The translations under genes were made by a program, and so were the position numbers. DNA of 64,000 bases. It comes from Paraburkholderia sp. CNPSo 3272. GTDB taxonomy: Bacteria > Pseudomonadota > Gammaproteobacteria > Burkholderiales > Burkholderiaceae. The stretch covers positions 248,001 through 312,000 of the forward strand of contig NZ_JAMBPQ010000001.1 of the NCBI RefSeq assembly GCF_024206495.1, read 5' to 3'. Under the pieces are notes generated by a model. That model was not told the origin of the DNA. It did not search any database and saw only the letters and a list, made by a program, of their open reading frames with translations. Positions 55,686 to 64,000 of the stretch are shown one piece after another. Position 1 is the stretch's first letter. Each line of letters opens with the position of its first letter.

Positions 55686-56245
55686 CGTAGCGTCCCCACC
55701 ACCCTGAGCGGCGTGGTGCGTTGCGCCGCATCGCGCCCCGGATCCTGCATCGGCCCCGTATCGAGCAACGCTCGCAGGTGCTCGCGCGCCCGCGACAGGC
55801 GCGACATCACGGTGCCGGGCGGCACCCCAAGCACCGTCGACGCCTCGCTATAGCTCAATTCCTCCACGCACACGAGCAGCAGCACCTCGCGCTGCGCCGC
55901 CGGCAACGCATAGAGTGCGCGCTGCAAATCGCGCAGCACGAGGCCGTCGACCTCGCCGTGCGGCGCCTCGAGCGTGCGCCACGGCGCAGCTTCGTCGTCG
56001 ACGGCGATTTCGCGCCGGCCGCGCAACTGATCGATGTACAGATGGCGCAGGATCGTGAGCAGCCACGCGCGCAGATTGCTCTGCGGACGAAACGAAGTCC
56101 AGCGCGAGAGCGCACGCTCCGCGGCGTCCTGCACGAGGTCGTCAGCCCATGCGGCGTCGCCGGTCAACGCGCGCGCATAGCGGCGCATGGGCCCGAGCTG
56201 CGCCACGACCTGCGTTTCGAACTCCGGCGACGGATGACGCAACAC
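55682..56245 (-). CDS. ECF-family RNA polymerase sigma factor
   Basis: 187 aa from GTG 56245. Region 2 with YARALTGDAAWADDLVQDAAERALSRW and LRAWLLTILRHLYIDQLR; region 4 with LPAAQREVLLLVCVEELSYSEASTVLGVPPGTVMSRLSRAREHLR. Typical small ECF sigma. Cognate anti-sigma overlaps its 3' end. Starts 12 bp after a small lipoprotein gene, so the operon reads lipoprotein, sigma, anti-sigma, flavoprotein, Tat-like protein. Confidence 0.92.
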   Translation of the reverse strand: MLRHPSPEFETQVVAQLGPMRRYARALTGDAAWADDLVQDAAERALSRWTSFRPQSNLRAWLLTILRHLYIDQLRGRREIAVDDEAAPWRTLEAPHGEVDGLVLRDLQRALYALPAAQREVLLLVCVEELSYSEASTVLGVPPGTVMSRLSRAREHLRALLDTGPMQDPGRDAAQRTTPLRVVGTLR

Positions 56246-56257
56246 GCCGCACGCCGC

Positions 56258-56404
56258 TCAGTAGCCGCCGCCCGACGAGCCGCCCGAACTGGTCGACGAC
56301 GCCCCGCCTGAATTCATGTCGCTGCAGGCCGTAAGGCCCGCGCCCGCGACGCCTGCCAGCGCCACACAAACGAGACACGCGAGAACTTTGCGAAACCGCT
56401 CCAT
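56258..56404 (-). CDS. Small lipoprotein
   Basis: 48 aa from ATG 56404. Signal peptide with lipobox: LACLVCVALAGVAGAGLTAC, Cys near residue 27. The mature part is only about 22 residues, Ser/Gly-rich (SGGASSTSSGGSSGGGY). It opens the sigma-factor operon. A sensor or spacer role is possible; such tiny lipoproteins are often not annotated. Confidence 0.6.
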   Translation of the reverse strand: MERFRKVLACLVCVALAGVAGAGLTACSDMNSGGASSTSSGGSSGGGY

Positions 56405-56937
56405 GATCACCCCCAATGAGTTCATCGCCGATATCGCGTTAAACGTTGCAGCCGGCGCGCTTATTCCGCGCAATCGGCGATTTCGCCTTGCGTGTGCCGC
56501 CGCACGGAACGAAGCCCCCGGGCACCGCGAGAATCGTCGCAAGCGGATCGAAAACCATGGTGTAAGCGTGTGATCCGGCCTCGAATCGGTCGAGCATGGG
56601 CCGCCGTCATGGACTACGCTGTGTGAGTGAGCGCGTGCGCGTCGAAAGGTCGCGCGGGTCTGAGAGCCCGCGGGCGGATCGTCAGCAGTGCCTCTTTCCG
56701 AAAACCGCTGTCGCTGCCCATCGCAACCTGTCATCCGGACGCGCCGCTTCCCGGGAGCCGACGACAAGGGACGCAGCGATGCATTTTTCGTCAATCTGCG
56801 GTCGCGGCCGCGAGCCGGTATAGTTCTGCAGTAAGCTTACTTTCCCGCACGCGCGCTTCGCCGACACAAGGTAGAATCGCGGCGAGCAAACGTTTCCAAC
56901 TGATTGCGGCATTGCGCCGCCTGGCCAAATCTAGTCC
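56405..56937. promoter_or_regulatory. Divergent region lipoprotein / hfq2
   Basis: 533 bp without a supported gene. A perfect 12-bp palindrome AGTAAGCTTACT is at 56830-56841. A TAGAAT near 56870-56875 could be the -10 of hfq2. Nothing else recognised. Confidence 0.45.
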
Positions 56938-57426
56938 ATGCCTTCCGCAGAATCGCACCCGCAAAACGACTTCATGAACGCCGCGCGTAAGGAAAGAAAG
57001 CGCGTCGAAATCTATCTGGTCAACGGCATTCGCCTGACCGGATGCATCGAGTCGTTCGATCAGTACCTGGTGATGCTGCGCACGCCCGTCGGCCTGCAAG
57101 GCATCTACAAGCGCGCCATTTCGACCATCCAGCTCGACACCGGCACCCGTCCGGGTCCGCGCCCGGGCGGCGCTCGCAGCTCGCACGGCGAGCATACGAG
57201 CCGCGGCCCGCACGGCAGTCACGGCGGTCATGGCCCGCGTGAACAACGAGAACCGCGTGAATCGCGCGAGCCGCGCGAGAACTGGTCGGCGCCATCCGGC
57301 GCACCGAGCGCCCCCGGCAATGACCGTGGCTCTCAGGACGGCCCGGTCGTCGTCACGCGCCGCCGCCGCCTCTACGGCGCGGTGAACAACGGCGGCAACG
57401 GCGGCGAAGGCTCGGGCAACAGCTAA
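56938..57426 (+). CDS. hfq2: Hfq-like RNA chaperone with long C-terminal tail (Hfq2)
   Basis: 162 aa. Sm domain in the first 75 residues: [39 protein letters not shown] (in parts) with the Sm1 pattern, then [10 protein letters not shown] where classical Hfq has YKHAIST. The remaining about 85 residues are rich in Gly, Arg, His, Ser and Glu, including [15 protein letters not shown], and are likely disordered. Burkholderia carry a second Hfq of this kind. It should bind small RNAs and mRNAs; the His to Arg change may alter the proximal RNA site. Confidence 0.9.
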   Translation: MPSAESHPQNDFMNAARKERKRVEIYLVNGIRLTGCIESFDQYLVMLRTPVGLQGIYKRAISTIQLDTGTRPGPRPGGARSSHGEHTSRGPHGSHGGHGPREQREPRESREPRENWSAPSGAPSAPGNDRGSQDGPVVVTRRRRLYGAVNNGGNGGEGSGNS

Positions 57427-57662
57427 GCCACTGCTGGCTGCCGTGCGCGCTGGACGGGACGCCGGCCACGCCGATCTCGAGTAACGGTACGGGCGCGCCT
57501 TGGCGCGCCCGCTTGTTTGCGCGCGCGTTTTCTACAGCTGCGGTGCAGTCGCGTTCGGGTTCGTTCCACCGTCTTCCGACTCGCTCCGACAGCCGTGGCT
57601 CTCGATCACGATTCTGGCTTTGCGTTATTCTGGGCGTGACGCATATCGCCACGGAGACCGCC

Positions 57663-57851
57663 ATGAGCGCATCCAAGCCAAAAGCCCCGCAACCCTCGCA
57701 GCAAGACCCGCTCGACGAAGCGCTCGACGAAACCTTCCCCGCGAGCGATCCGATCGCCGTCCACCCATCGCCTACCGGCTCTCAACCGAAGCCCCATTCC
57801 GCAGACGAAACCCGCAAGGGCCGCGACACGCATCGCCACGGCAAGCACTGA
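57663..57851 (+). CDS. Small protein with ETFPASDPIA motif
   Basis: 62 aa from ATG 57663 with GGAGA upstream. The core LDEALDETFPASDPIAV is a conserved motif found in many small proteins of Burkholderia and rhizobia, with unknown function. The flanks are Lys/Pro/His-rich and probably disordered. Ends before a strong terminator. Confidence 0.75.
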   Translation: MSASKPKAPQPSQQDPLDEALDETFPASDPIAVHPSPTGSQPKPHSADETRKGRDTHRHGKH

Positions 57852-57879
57852 GCGCGACCTCGACGATCGCACCATGAAC

Positions 57880-57910
57880 AAAGGCGGAGCGCCCATGACG
57901 CTCCGCCTTT
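57880..57910. terminator. Terminator after the small protein gene
   Basis: AAAGGCGGAGCG pairs with CGCTCCGCCTTT over 7 bases, usable in both directions between convergent genes. Confidence 0.85.
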
Positions 57911-57932
57911 GCGTGCCGCATCTGCGTGTGTG

Positions 57933-57980
57933 CACAATCCGTCGCACAACCCGTCGCACAATCTGTCGCGCAACCCGTGG
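57933..57980. repeat. Four tandem 12-bp repeats
   Basis: CACAATCCGTCG, CACAACCCGTCG, CACAATCTGTCG and CGCAACCCGTGG follow each other without gaps, between the terminator and the convergent DUF2968 gene. Noncoding. Confidence 0.85.
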
Positions 57981-58028
57981 CACGGCGAGGCGTAGGGCGA
58001 GTGCCCTGGCCGCACCGCCTACCGGCGA

Positions 58029-58775
58029 TCAGCGGATCGGCAGACCGCCTTCCACTTGTTGCTGCAGTTCACGCACCTGACGCTGAACCGTGCGCAGTTG
58101 CGCCTGGGCGGCCGTCTTCTGCGCCTGCAACGCGTTCGCCTGATCGTGGCCCTGCTTCTGCTGGTCCGCGACGAGCGCCTGCTGCTCGCGCGCGATGGCC
58201 AGATCCGCCTGGAGACGGTTCGCGTGGTCCTGCGTGAGCGCGATCATGCGGTCCGTGAACGCCTTCTGCGCTTCGAGGCGCGTGCGGCGGATTTCGACTT
58301 CGGCGAGCTGTCCCGACTTCACTGCGAAGTCGCGATAGATGGCTTCGGCGCGCGTCTCGTCGCTCGTCTTGATCACGCGCCAAAACGTCTTGTTCTGGAA
58401 CAGCGTGACGTAGTACGTCATTTCCTTGCCGTAAAACAGCAAGCTCGCGCCGTACGAACCGGTGTAGGTCGTGCGCAGCTCGGCGAGCTCCGAGCCTCGC
58501 AGCATCTGCTGCAACTCGGCGACGTTGCCTGCGGCGTTCTGCTTCGCTTCATCCGGCGTGAGCACGCTCGCCTGGCTCGCTGCCAAAGGCAGCGCAGGGG
58601 TCGCGGCCTGCTCGTCCTGCACTGCGGGTGCGGCGGTGGTCTGTGCTACGGGCGCCGCTGCTGCATTCGCTGCTGCTGAATTGTCAGGCGGCGTCTGTGC
58701 GCAGCCAGTACCGATTCCCCCGATTAATACCAGCGCCGCCATGGCGGTGCGACGAACTCTCCACTTGTAGTCCAT
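58029..58775 (-). CDS. DUF2968 family lipoprotein
   Basis: 248 aa from ATG 58775. The N-terminus ends in GGIGTGCAQ, a lipobox-like Cys near residue 25, then an Ala/Pro-rich spacer. The DUF2968 region (about residues 90-245) contains LRTTYTGSYGASLLFYGKEMTYYVTLFQNKTFWRVIKT in parts, then a long coiled coil of Gln/Ala/Arg. Family members are exported and of unknown function. Divergent from the DUF2147 gene. Confidence 0.85.
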   Translation of the reverse strand: MDYKWRVRRTAMAALVLIGGIGTGCAQTPPDNSAAANAAAAPVAQTTAAPAVQDEQAATPALPLAASQASVLTPDEAKQNAAGNVAELQQMLRGSELAELRTTYTGSYGASLLFYGKEMTYYVTLFQNKTFWRVIKTSDETRAEAIYRDFAVKSGQLAEVEIRRTRLEAQKAFTDRMIALTQDHANRLQADLAIAREQQALVADQQKQGHDQANALQAQKTAAQAQLRTVQRQVRELQQQVEGGLPIR

Positions 58776-59094
58776 GTAGTACCTGCTTTGAACAGTTCTA
58801 ATTTTTACAAATCGGCACAATTATTACTCACTTTCACGCGTTTCGGGACCCTCCTGGAAAATTTGCCGATTACGTGTCTTTTCCCACAACACATAGCAAG
58901 AATTTCCTGGGAATTGCGCGGTGGCCTTGCATCGCCAGCCGTTTTGGTCCAGCGCGGCAAAGAGGCCGACCAAACTAGAGTTCCTTCTCTCAAACGCGCG
59001 TGGTGCTTTCCAGTATCCTGCCCTGACCTTGCGGCGTGCCAGGCACGGCGCAAGGACGGCATCGAAACGACAAACAACATCAGTGGAGGAAGAC
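58776..59094. other. Divergent region DUF2968 / DUF2147
   Basis: 319 bp that should hold promoters for both genes; no clear consensus boxes and no supported gene. Confidence 0.4.
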
Positions 59095-59559
59095 ATGAAT
59101 CGAGTCATCGGACGCGCGGCGCGCCATGTCGCGCTTGCGAGCGCACTGCTGTGCGGCGCCCTCGCCGCGCACGCTCAAACCGACACGCCCGTCGGCGTCT
59201 GGCAGACCATCGACGATCACACCGGCCAGCCGAAAGCGCTCGTCCAGATCAGCGCCGACGCCAATGGCGATCTGAGCGGCAAGGTCATCAAGGGACTCGG
59301 CGCGAATGATCAGCCCGACCGGCGCTGCACGGCCTGCAGCGACTCGCGCAAGGACCAGCCGATCCTCGGGATGACGATCATCGACAGCATGAAGAAAACC
59401 GCTGAAGGGTATGACGGCGGCCACATTCTCGACCCTGAGAACGGCAAGGTGTACCGCTGCAAGATGCATACGGAAGACGGCGGCCAGAAGCTAGTCGTGC
59501 GCGGCTACATGGGCATTTCGCTGCTCGGCCGCTCGCAGACGTGGGTGCGTCAGCAGTAA
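59095..59559 (+). CDS. DUF2147 family exported protein
   Basis: 154 aa from ATG 59095 with GGAGGA upstream. Signal peptide ending AHAQ near residue 28, then the DUF2147 pattern GVWQTIDDHTGQPKALVQI, GKVIKGLG, CTACSDSRKDQPILGM and ILDPENGKVYRCKM, ending YMGISLLGRSQTWVR. The domain is a calycin-like beta-barrel of the periplasm; function unknown. Common in Burkholderia. Confidence 0.9.
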   Translation: MNRVIGRAARHVALASALLCGALAAHAQTDTPVGVWQTIDDHTGQPKALVQISADANGDLSGKVIKGLGANDQPDRRCTACSDSRKDQPILGMTIIDSMKKTAEGYDGGHILDPENGKVYRCKMHTEDGGQKLVVRGYMGISLLGRSQTWVRQQ

Positions 59560-59679
59560 GTGGATGAGTGAGTGGATCGACCTGAGGACCGGCGCACAAA
59601 CCGGCAAGGGGACCTGAGAGACGAGACTGGCCGAAGCGCACACACGAGCCGCTTCGGCCGGACTTCGTAAGCGCCCGTA

Positions 59680-60135
59680 TTACGCCGTGTGGCGATATAC
59701 GGAACGATAGTTGAAAGGCTGCGACTGCGCGGACGCGCTCGCCACCGACACGAACGGCGAATTGCGCGGCGCGTTGCGCGCCGCTTCCTGCCTGCGCGCC
59801 GCTTTTTCCGTACGGCTCGCGTGCTTGCGCATGCGCGTTTCGATGGTGTCGCACAACCTCACGCCGTCTTCGCCGAACAATTCGCCCATCACACGCTTGA
59901 GCGCCCCGTTGTAGTGCCAGGTCTTGAAGCGGCGATGGCAGGTTTGATACGCGGGGTAGCGGCGAGGCATGGCCGACCAGTTCGCACCGCTATACAGGAC
60001 CCACAGCACGCCGTTGAGCACCGAGCGCGTATTGGCGAGCGGCCGGCCGCGCAACTCGGTGCGCGGGCGCAGTTCGGGCAGGAGCAGCATCACGCGCTGC
60101 CATTCTTCGTCGGTAATATCGCGATGCGGGGTCAT
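59680..60135 (-). CDS. Orphan DUF4096 (IS5-type transposase N-terminal) protein
   Basis: 151 aa from ATG 60135. DUF4096 at about residues 5-80: ITDEEWQRVMLLLP, GRPLANTRSVLNGVLWVLYSGANWSAMPRRYPAYQTCHRRF (in parts). This is the N-terminal helix-turn-helix half of IS5/IS402-type transposases. The DDE catalytic half is absent, replaced by a basic, Ala/Arg-rich tail ending in Ser/Gln-rich sequence. No inverted repeats found around it. Either a decayed insertion sequence or a domesticated DNA-binding protein. Confidence 0.8.
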   Translation of the reverse strand: MTPHRDITDEEWQRVMLLLPELRPRTELRGRPLANTRSVLNGVLWVLYSGANWSAMPRRYPAYQTCHRRFKTWHYNGALKRVMGELFGEDGVRLCDTIETRMRKHASRTEKAARRQEAARNAPRNSPFVSVASASAQSQPFNYRSVYRHTA

Positions 60136-60272
60136 GGAAGGTCCTTTGTCAGAGGGTGTGCTGACAAACGATATCCACTCGCCCTCGCCGTCCATATCAG
60201 ACGAGTCCGAATCTTGAAAAGGGTGACCCGCGCGATTCACGGCTCGCACCGTGCGGCGCAGGCGCCGCGCGC

Positions 60273-61370
60273 TCAGGTCAGGGCCGTATCGACGATGCGG
60301 CGCGGCGTTTCGAGATATTCCTTCGACTGCATTTCGACGATGCGCGACACCGTGCGCGTGAACTCGTTGGCCATCGGGCCTTCCACGTAGAGTTCCTCGG
60401 GCGGCACCGCGGCCGACATCAGCAGCTTGACCTTGTGGTCGTAGAACACGTCGATGAGCCAGGTGAAGCGGCGTGCTTCGGACTGCATACGAGGCGTCAT
60501 CTGCGGCACGCCGGAGAGGATCACGGCGTGAAAGCGGCTCGCCAGCTCCAGATAGTCGTTCTGCGAGCGCGGACCGCCGCAAAGCGTCGCGAAATCGAAC
60601 CACACCACGCCGTCGGCCTTGCGCAGCGCCTTCAGTTCGCGCTTTTCGATGCGCAGCAGCGGGCTTTCGTCGGGGACGGCGGCAAGCTCCGCGAACGAGT
60701 GGCGCAACGCCTTGTCGGCGGCGGCGCCGAGCGGCGTGTGATAAACCTCGACCTGCGCGAGCGTGCGCTGGCGATAGTCGACGCCCGCATCGACGTTGAG
60801 CACGTCGAGCTTACTCTTGATCAACTCGATCGCAGGCAGCATGCGGTCGCGATGCAGCCCGTCGGGATACAGCAGATCGGGATCGTAGTTGGATGTCATC
60901 ACGAACTGCACGCCGTTCTCGAAGAGACGGTCGAGCAGACGGTAGAGGATCATCGCGTCGGCGATGTCCGAGACGTGGAATTCGTCGAAGCAGATCAACC
61001 GATAACGCCTGGCGATGCGGCGCGCGAGTTCGTCGAGCGGATCGGCCTGGCCCTTGAGCTCTTCGAGCTCACGGTGCACCTCGCGCATGAACTCGTGAAA
61101 GTGCAGACGCGTCTTGCGCTGCAGCGGCACGACAGCATAGAAGCTGTCCATCAGGAAGCTCTTGCCGCGCCCAACCCCGCCCCACATGTACACGCCGCGC
61201 GGCAGGTCCGGGTGAATGAGGAACTTCTTGAACGCGTTGGAACGCCGCGACTTGTATGCGACCCACTCGTCGTAGCACCGCTGCAGCCGGTCGATCGCGG
61301 CGCGTTGCGCCGTATCGGGCTTGTATCCCCGCTTCTGCAGTTCGTTTTCGTAGTATTCGGTGACGTTCAT
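60273..61370 (-). CDS. zapE: Cell division ATPase ZapE (AFG1-like)
   Basis: 365 aa from ATG 61370. AFG1 family: LPRGVYMWGGVGRGKSFLMDSFY (Walker A), LICFDEFHVSDIADAMIL (Walker B) and FVMTSNYDPDLLYPDGLHRDRMLPAI. C-terminal WFDFATLCGGPRSQNDYLELA is also typical. ZapE interacts with FtsZ under low-oxygen or stress conditions. Located just downstream of the 2-oxoglutarate dehydrogenase genes on the same strand, a common Burkholderia order. Confidence 0.94.
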   Translation of the reverse strand: MNVTEYYENELQKRGYKPDTAQRAAIDRLQRCYDEWVAYKSRRSNAFKKFLIHPDLPRGVYMWGGVGRGKSFLMDSFYAVVPLQRKTRLHFHEFMREVHRELEELKGQADPLDELARRIARRYRLICFDEFHVSDIADAMILYRLLDRLFENGVQFVMTSNYDPDLLYPDGLHRDRMLPAIELIKSKLDVLNVDAGVDYRQRTLAQVEVYHTPLGAAADKALRHSFAELAAVPDESPLLRIEKRELKALRKADGVVWFDFATLCGGPRSQNDYLELASRFHAVILSGVPQMTPRMQSEARRFTWLIDVFYDHKVKLLMSAAVPPEELYVEGPMANEFTRTVSRIVEMQSKEYLETPRRIVDTALT

Positions 61371-61486
61371 TTTCTGGGCCGCAAATGAGGAAAGGCGGGA
61401 GAGCAAACGCCCACCCGCCTCCGTACGTGATGCTGGGTACTGCGGGGCAGCGCGGCCAAAAAAATCGGCCGCCCTGCCCTTGGCGC

Positions 61487-62917
61487 TTACATGTTGAGCG
61501 CGCGCTTGTCAGTGGCGAGTGCAGCTTCGCGCATGACTTCGGACAGCGACGGGTGCGGATGGCAGATGCGGCCGATATCTTCGGCGGCAGCCTTGAATTC
61601 CATCGCCACCACGGCTTCCGCGATCAGGTCCGATGCGTTGGCCGAGATGATGTGCACGCCGAGCAGCTCGTCGGTCTTGGCGTCGGCGATCATCTTCACG
61701 AAGCCATCGGCCTTGTTGATGCCGAGCGCGCGGCCGTTCGCCATGAACGGAAACTGGCCCGTCTTGATGTCGCGGCCTTCCGCCTTGAGCTGCTGCTCCG
61801 TCTTGCCGACCCACGCGATCTCCGGCTCGGTGTAGATGACCCACGGAATGCAGTTGTAGTCGATGTGCGGCTTCTGACCGTCGATGATCTCGGCCACCAG
61901 CACGCCTTCGTCTTCGGCCTTGTGCGCGAGCATCGGGCCACGCACCACGTCGCCGATCGCATAGACGTTCGGCACGCTCGTCGCGCAGTGGTCGTCCACG
62001 TCGATGAAGCCGCGCTCGTTGGCCTTCAGGCCGATCGCTTCGAGACCGAGGTTGTCGGTGTTCGGCACGCGGCCAACCGACACGATCAGGCGGTCGGCTT
62101 CGAGCTTCTGCGCGTTGCCGTCCTTGTCCGTGTAGTTGATCGTGACGCTCTTGTCGGTCGTCGTCACTTCGCCGACCTTCACGCCAACGTGAATGTCGAG
62201 GCCTTGCTTCTTGAAGAGCTTGGCGGCTTCCTTCGCGAGCGCCTGGTCAGTCGCGCCGAGGAATTCCGGCAGCGCTTCGAGGATCGTCACGTCGGCACCG
62301 AGACGGCGCCACACCGAGCCGAGCTCCAGACCGATCACGCCTGCGCCGATCACGGCGAGCTTCTTCGGCACGCTGTCGAACGTGAGCGCGCCTTCGTTAT
62401 CGGAGATGATCTTGTTGTCGACCGGAATGCCCGGCAGATGGCGTGCCTTCGAGCCCGTCGCGATGATCACGTTCTTCGCCGTGACGACTTCGGTTTCGCC
62501 TTCGCCGCTCACTTCGATCTGCACGCCGGCTTCGTTCTTGCCGGTGAACTTGCCGTGGCCCTTGAGCCACGTGATCTTGTTCTTGCGGAACAGGAATTCG
62601 ATACCCTTCGTCATCTTCTCGACGATGCCTTCCTTGCGGGCGATCATCTTCGCGACGTCGATCTTCACGTCGCCCACGCTGATGCCGTGGTCAACGAGGT
62701 GATGCTGGGCGTTCTCGAACTCTTCCGACGAGGCGAGCAGCGCCTTCGACGGAATGCAGCCGACGTTCAGGCAGGTGCCGCCGAGCTTCAGCGCGCCGGC
62801 CGGGTTCTTCCACTTTTCAATACACGCAACCGACTTGCCGAGCTGCGCGGCGCGGATCGCCGCGATATAGCCGCCGGGGCCGGCGCCGATCACGACGACG
62901 TCAAATTCTTTGGACAT
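61487..62917 (-). CDS. lpdA: Dihydrolipoyl dehydrogenase (E3) of 2-oxoglutarate dehydrogenase
   Basis: 476 aa from ATG 62917. FAD motif VVVIGAGPGGYIAAIRAAQLG, redox-active disulfide GGTCLNVGCIPSK, NAD domain AVIGAGVIGLELGSVWRRLGADVTILE and the C-terminal His-Glu region CHPHPSLSEVMREA. It reoxidises dihydrolipoamide with NAD+. Lies 101 bp after odhB on the same strand. Cytoplasmic. Confidence 0.96.
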   Translation of the reverse strand: MSKEFDVVVIGAGPGGYIAAIRAAQLGKSVACIEKWKNPAGALKLGGTCLNVGCIPSKALLASSEEFENAQHHLVDHGISVGDVKIDVAKMIARKEGIVEKMTKGIEFLFRKNKITWLKGHGKFTGKNEAGVQIEVSGEGETEVVTAKNVIIATGSKARHLPGIPVDNKIISDNEGALTFDSVPKKLAVIGAGVIGLELGSVWRRLGADVTILEALPEFLGATDQALAKEAAKLFKKQGLDIHVGVKVGEVTTTDKSVTINYTDKDGNAQKLEADRLIVSVGRVPNTDNLGLEAIGLKANERGFIDVDDHCATSVPNVYAIGDVVRGPMLAHKAEDEGVLVAEIIDGQKPHIDYNCIPWVIYTEPEIAWVGKTEQQLKAEGRDIKTGQFPFMANGRALGINKADGFVKMIADAKTDELLGVHIISANASDLIAEAVVAMEFKAAAEDIGRICHPHPSLSEVMREAALATDKRALNM

Positions 62918-63018
62918 GGTCATCCTTTCGAGACGTGAGCGCGGCACGCGGAGCCCGGTTTCCGGAGTCCGCGCGCACGGCGCTCAGTGTGAGACTTGAT
63001 GCTTGATGAGGTCGATCT

Positions 63019-64000
63019 TTACAGGTCGAGCAGCAGACGAGCCGGATCTTCCAGCGCATCCTTCATCGCGACCAGCGACAGGACGGCTTCGCGGCCGTCG
63101 ATGATGCGGTGGTCGTAAGACATCGCGAGGTAGTTCATCGGGCGGATCACGATCTGGCCGTTCTCCACCACAGCGCGTTCCTTCGTCGCGTGCACGCCGA
63201 GGATCGCCGACTGCGGCGGGTTGATGATCGGGGTCGAGAGCATCGAGCCGAACACACCGCCGTTCGAGATCGAGAACGTACCACCCGTCATTTCTTCGAT
63301 CGAAAGCTTGCCGTCCTTGGCCTTCTGGCCGAATTCGGCGATCTTCTTCTCGATGTCGGCGAGGCTCATCTGGTCTGCGTTGCGCAGAATGGGCACCACC
63401 AGACCGCGCGGCGAGCCGACTGCGATACCGATGTCGAAGTAGCCGTGGTAGACGATGTCGTTGCCGTCGATCGACGCGTTGACAAGCGGGAACTTCTTGA
63501 GGGCGTGCACCGCAGCCTTCACGAAGAACGACATGAAGCCGAGCTTCACGCCGTGTTCCTTCTCGAACTTGTCCTTGTACTTGTTGCGCAGATCCATGAC
63601 CGGCGCCATGTTCACTTCGTTGAACGTCGTGAGGATGGCGTTGGTTTGCTGCGACTCGAGCAGACGCTCGGCGATACGCGCACGCAGACGCGACATCGGC
63701 ACGCGCTGTTCCGGACGGTCGTTGAGCCAGTTCGCAGCCGATGCCGGTGCGTTGACTTGCGGCAGCGACGGCTTGGCGGCAGCCGGCTTCGCGGCCGGTG
63801 CGGCTGCGGGAGCGGCCTTCGGTGCGCCTGCGCCGAGGACGTCCTGCTTCGTGATGCGGCCGTCACGGCCCGTGCCGGCAACGTCGCCGCCGGCGAGACC
63901 CTTCTCCGCCATCAGCTTCGTCGCTGCGGGCGAGGCAACCGTGCTGCTTGCCGTCGTTGCGGCGGCAGCAGCCGGTGCAGCGGCGGGAGCCGCGGCTGCA
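63019..64000 (-). CDS. odhB: Dihydrolipoyllysine succinyltransferase (E2), partial
   Basis: 327 residues from the window edge to the stop. Seen in order: an Ala/Pro-rich linker, the peripheral-subunit binding domain ([32 protein letters not shown] in parts), a second linker, and the catalytic domain with [20 protein letters not shown] and the active-site [12 protein letters not shown]. The N-terminal lipoyl domain lies outside the window. It transfers succinyl groups to CoA in the TCA cycle, working with lpdA. Confidence 0.95.
   Translation of the reverse strand, partial: AAAAPAAAPAAAAATTASSTVASPAATKLMAEKGLAGGDVAGTGRDGRITKQDVLGAGAPKAAPAAAPAAKPAAAKPSLPQVNAPASAANWLNDRPEQRVPMSRLRARIAERLLESQQTNAILTTFNEVNMAPVMDLRNKYKDKFEKEHGVKLGFMSFFVKAAVHALKKFPLVNASIDGNDIVYHGYFDIGIAVGSPRGLVVPILRNADQMSLADIEKKIAEFGQKAKDGKLSIEEMTGGTFSISNGGVFGSMLSTPIINPPQSAILGVHATKERAVVENGQIVIRPMNYLAMSYDHRIIDGREAVLSLVAMKDALEDPARLLLDL

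Noticed and set aside
61385..62938. 517-codon plus-strand open frame opposite lpdA
   Set aside because: Antisense shadow; lpdA motifs are complete on the other strand.

Overview
The window is GC-rich bacterial DNA that reads as a chromosome segment of a Burkholderiaceae member close to Paraburkholderia/Caballeronia. The call rests on gene content seen here: a Burkholderia-type Hfq paralogue with a long Gly/Arg/His-rich tail, an ssuDCBF sulfonate cluster with a molybdopterin-binding SsuF, the aat-bpt N-degron pair next to pyrD, a fused pntA, a Burkholderia-type porin, and odhB/lpdA at the right edge. No species can be named from sequence alone.

Positions 1-8587 are the right end of an integrated prophage or phage-like island. 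It has a lambda-like immunity block: a Cro/YdaS-like gene running left and out of the window, a short CI-like repressor, and two pairs of near-identical TTAA-type operators, one on each side of the repressor. Between them lies a small minus-strand gene that overlaps the repressor 3' end and sits behind a textbook LexA box. Then come a rightward operon of small proteins, a membrane protein with a C-terminal helix-turn-helix, four small minus-strand proteins that look like one fold, a DUF1643 protein, a DUF4224 excisionase-like protein, a tyrosine integrase, an AT-rich membrane 'moron' gene, a second LexA box, and the 3' half of tRNA-His(GTG) as attachment site.

Positions 8600-27000 are mostly housekeeping or metabolic: a DnaJ-like protein; the ssuD-ssuC-ssuB-ssuF cluster without ssuA or ssuE; a 3-hydroxyisobutyryl-CoA hydrolase-like enzyme with a TetR regulator; an EmrE-like pump; tRNA-fMet; a Nudix hydrolase, aat, bpt and pyrD; a cystine-type substrate-binding protein and permease without an ATPase; a Gfo/Idh/MocA oxidoreductase; a FadR-type regulator; and manC.

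Positions 27000-36200 hold a Crp/Fnr regulator, an unusual pair of secreted proteins (one almost uncharged and Gly/Ser/Asn/Thr-rich), rpiA, rlmB, rnr (TTG start) and two identical tRNA-Leu(CAG) genes, each with its own promoter and terminator. Positions 36200-45900 form an oxalate-use cluster: an OxlT-type transporter, transhydrogenase PntAB, a small conserved protein, a PAS-only protein, formyl-CoA transferase, oxalyl-CoA decarboxylase and a GntR regulator with repeated candidate operators.

Positions 46000-64000 carry an acyl-CoA synthetase and SDR pair, a porin, an MFS carrier, a truncated fadD remnant, an operon of lipoprotein, ECF sigma, anti-sigma, vanillyl-alcohol-oxidase-like flavoprotein and Tat-like protein, hfq2, small conserved proteins, an orphan DUF4096 'transposase', zapE, lpdA and the 3' part of odhB/sucB. 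The best candidates for undescribed biology are the SOS-linked immunity block, the family of small beta-alpha proteins, and the uncharged secreted pair.
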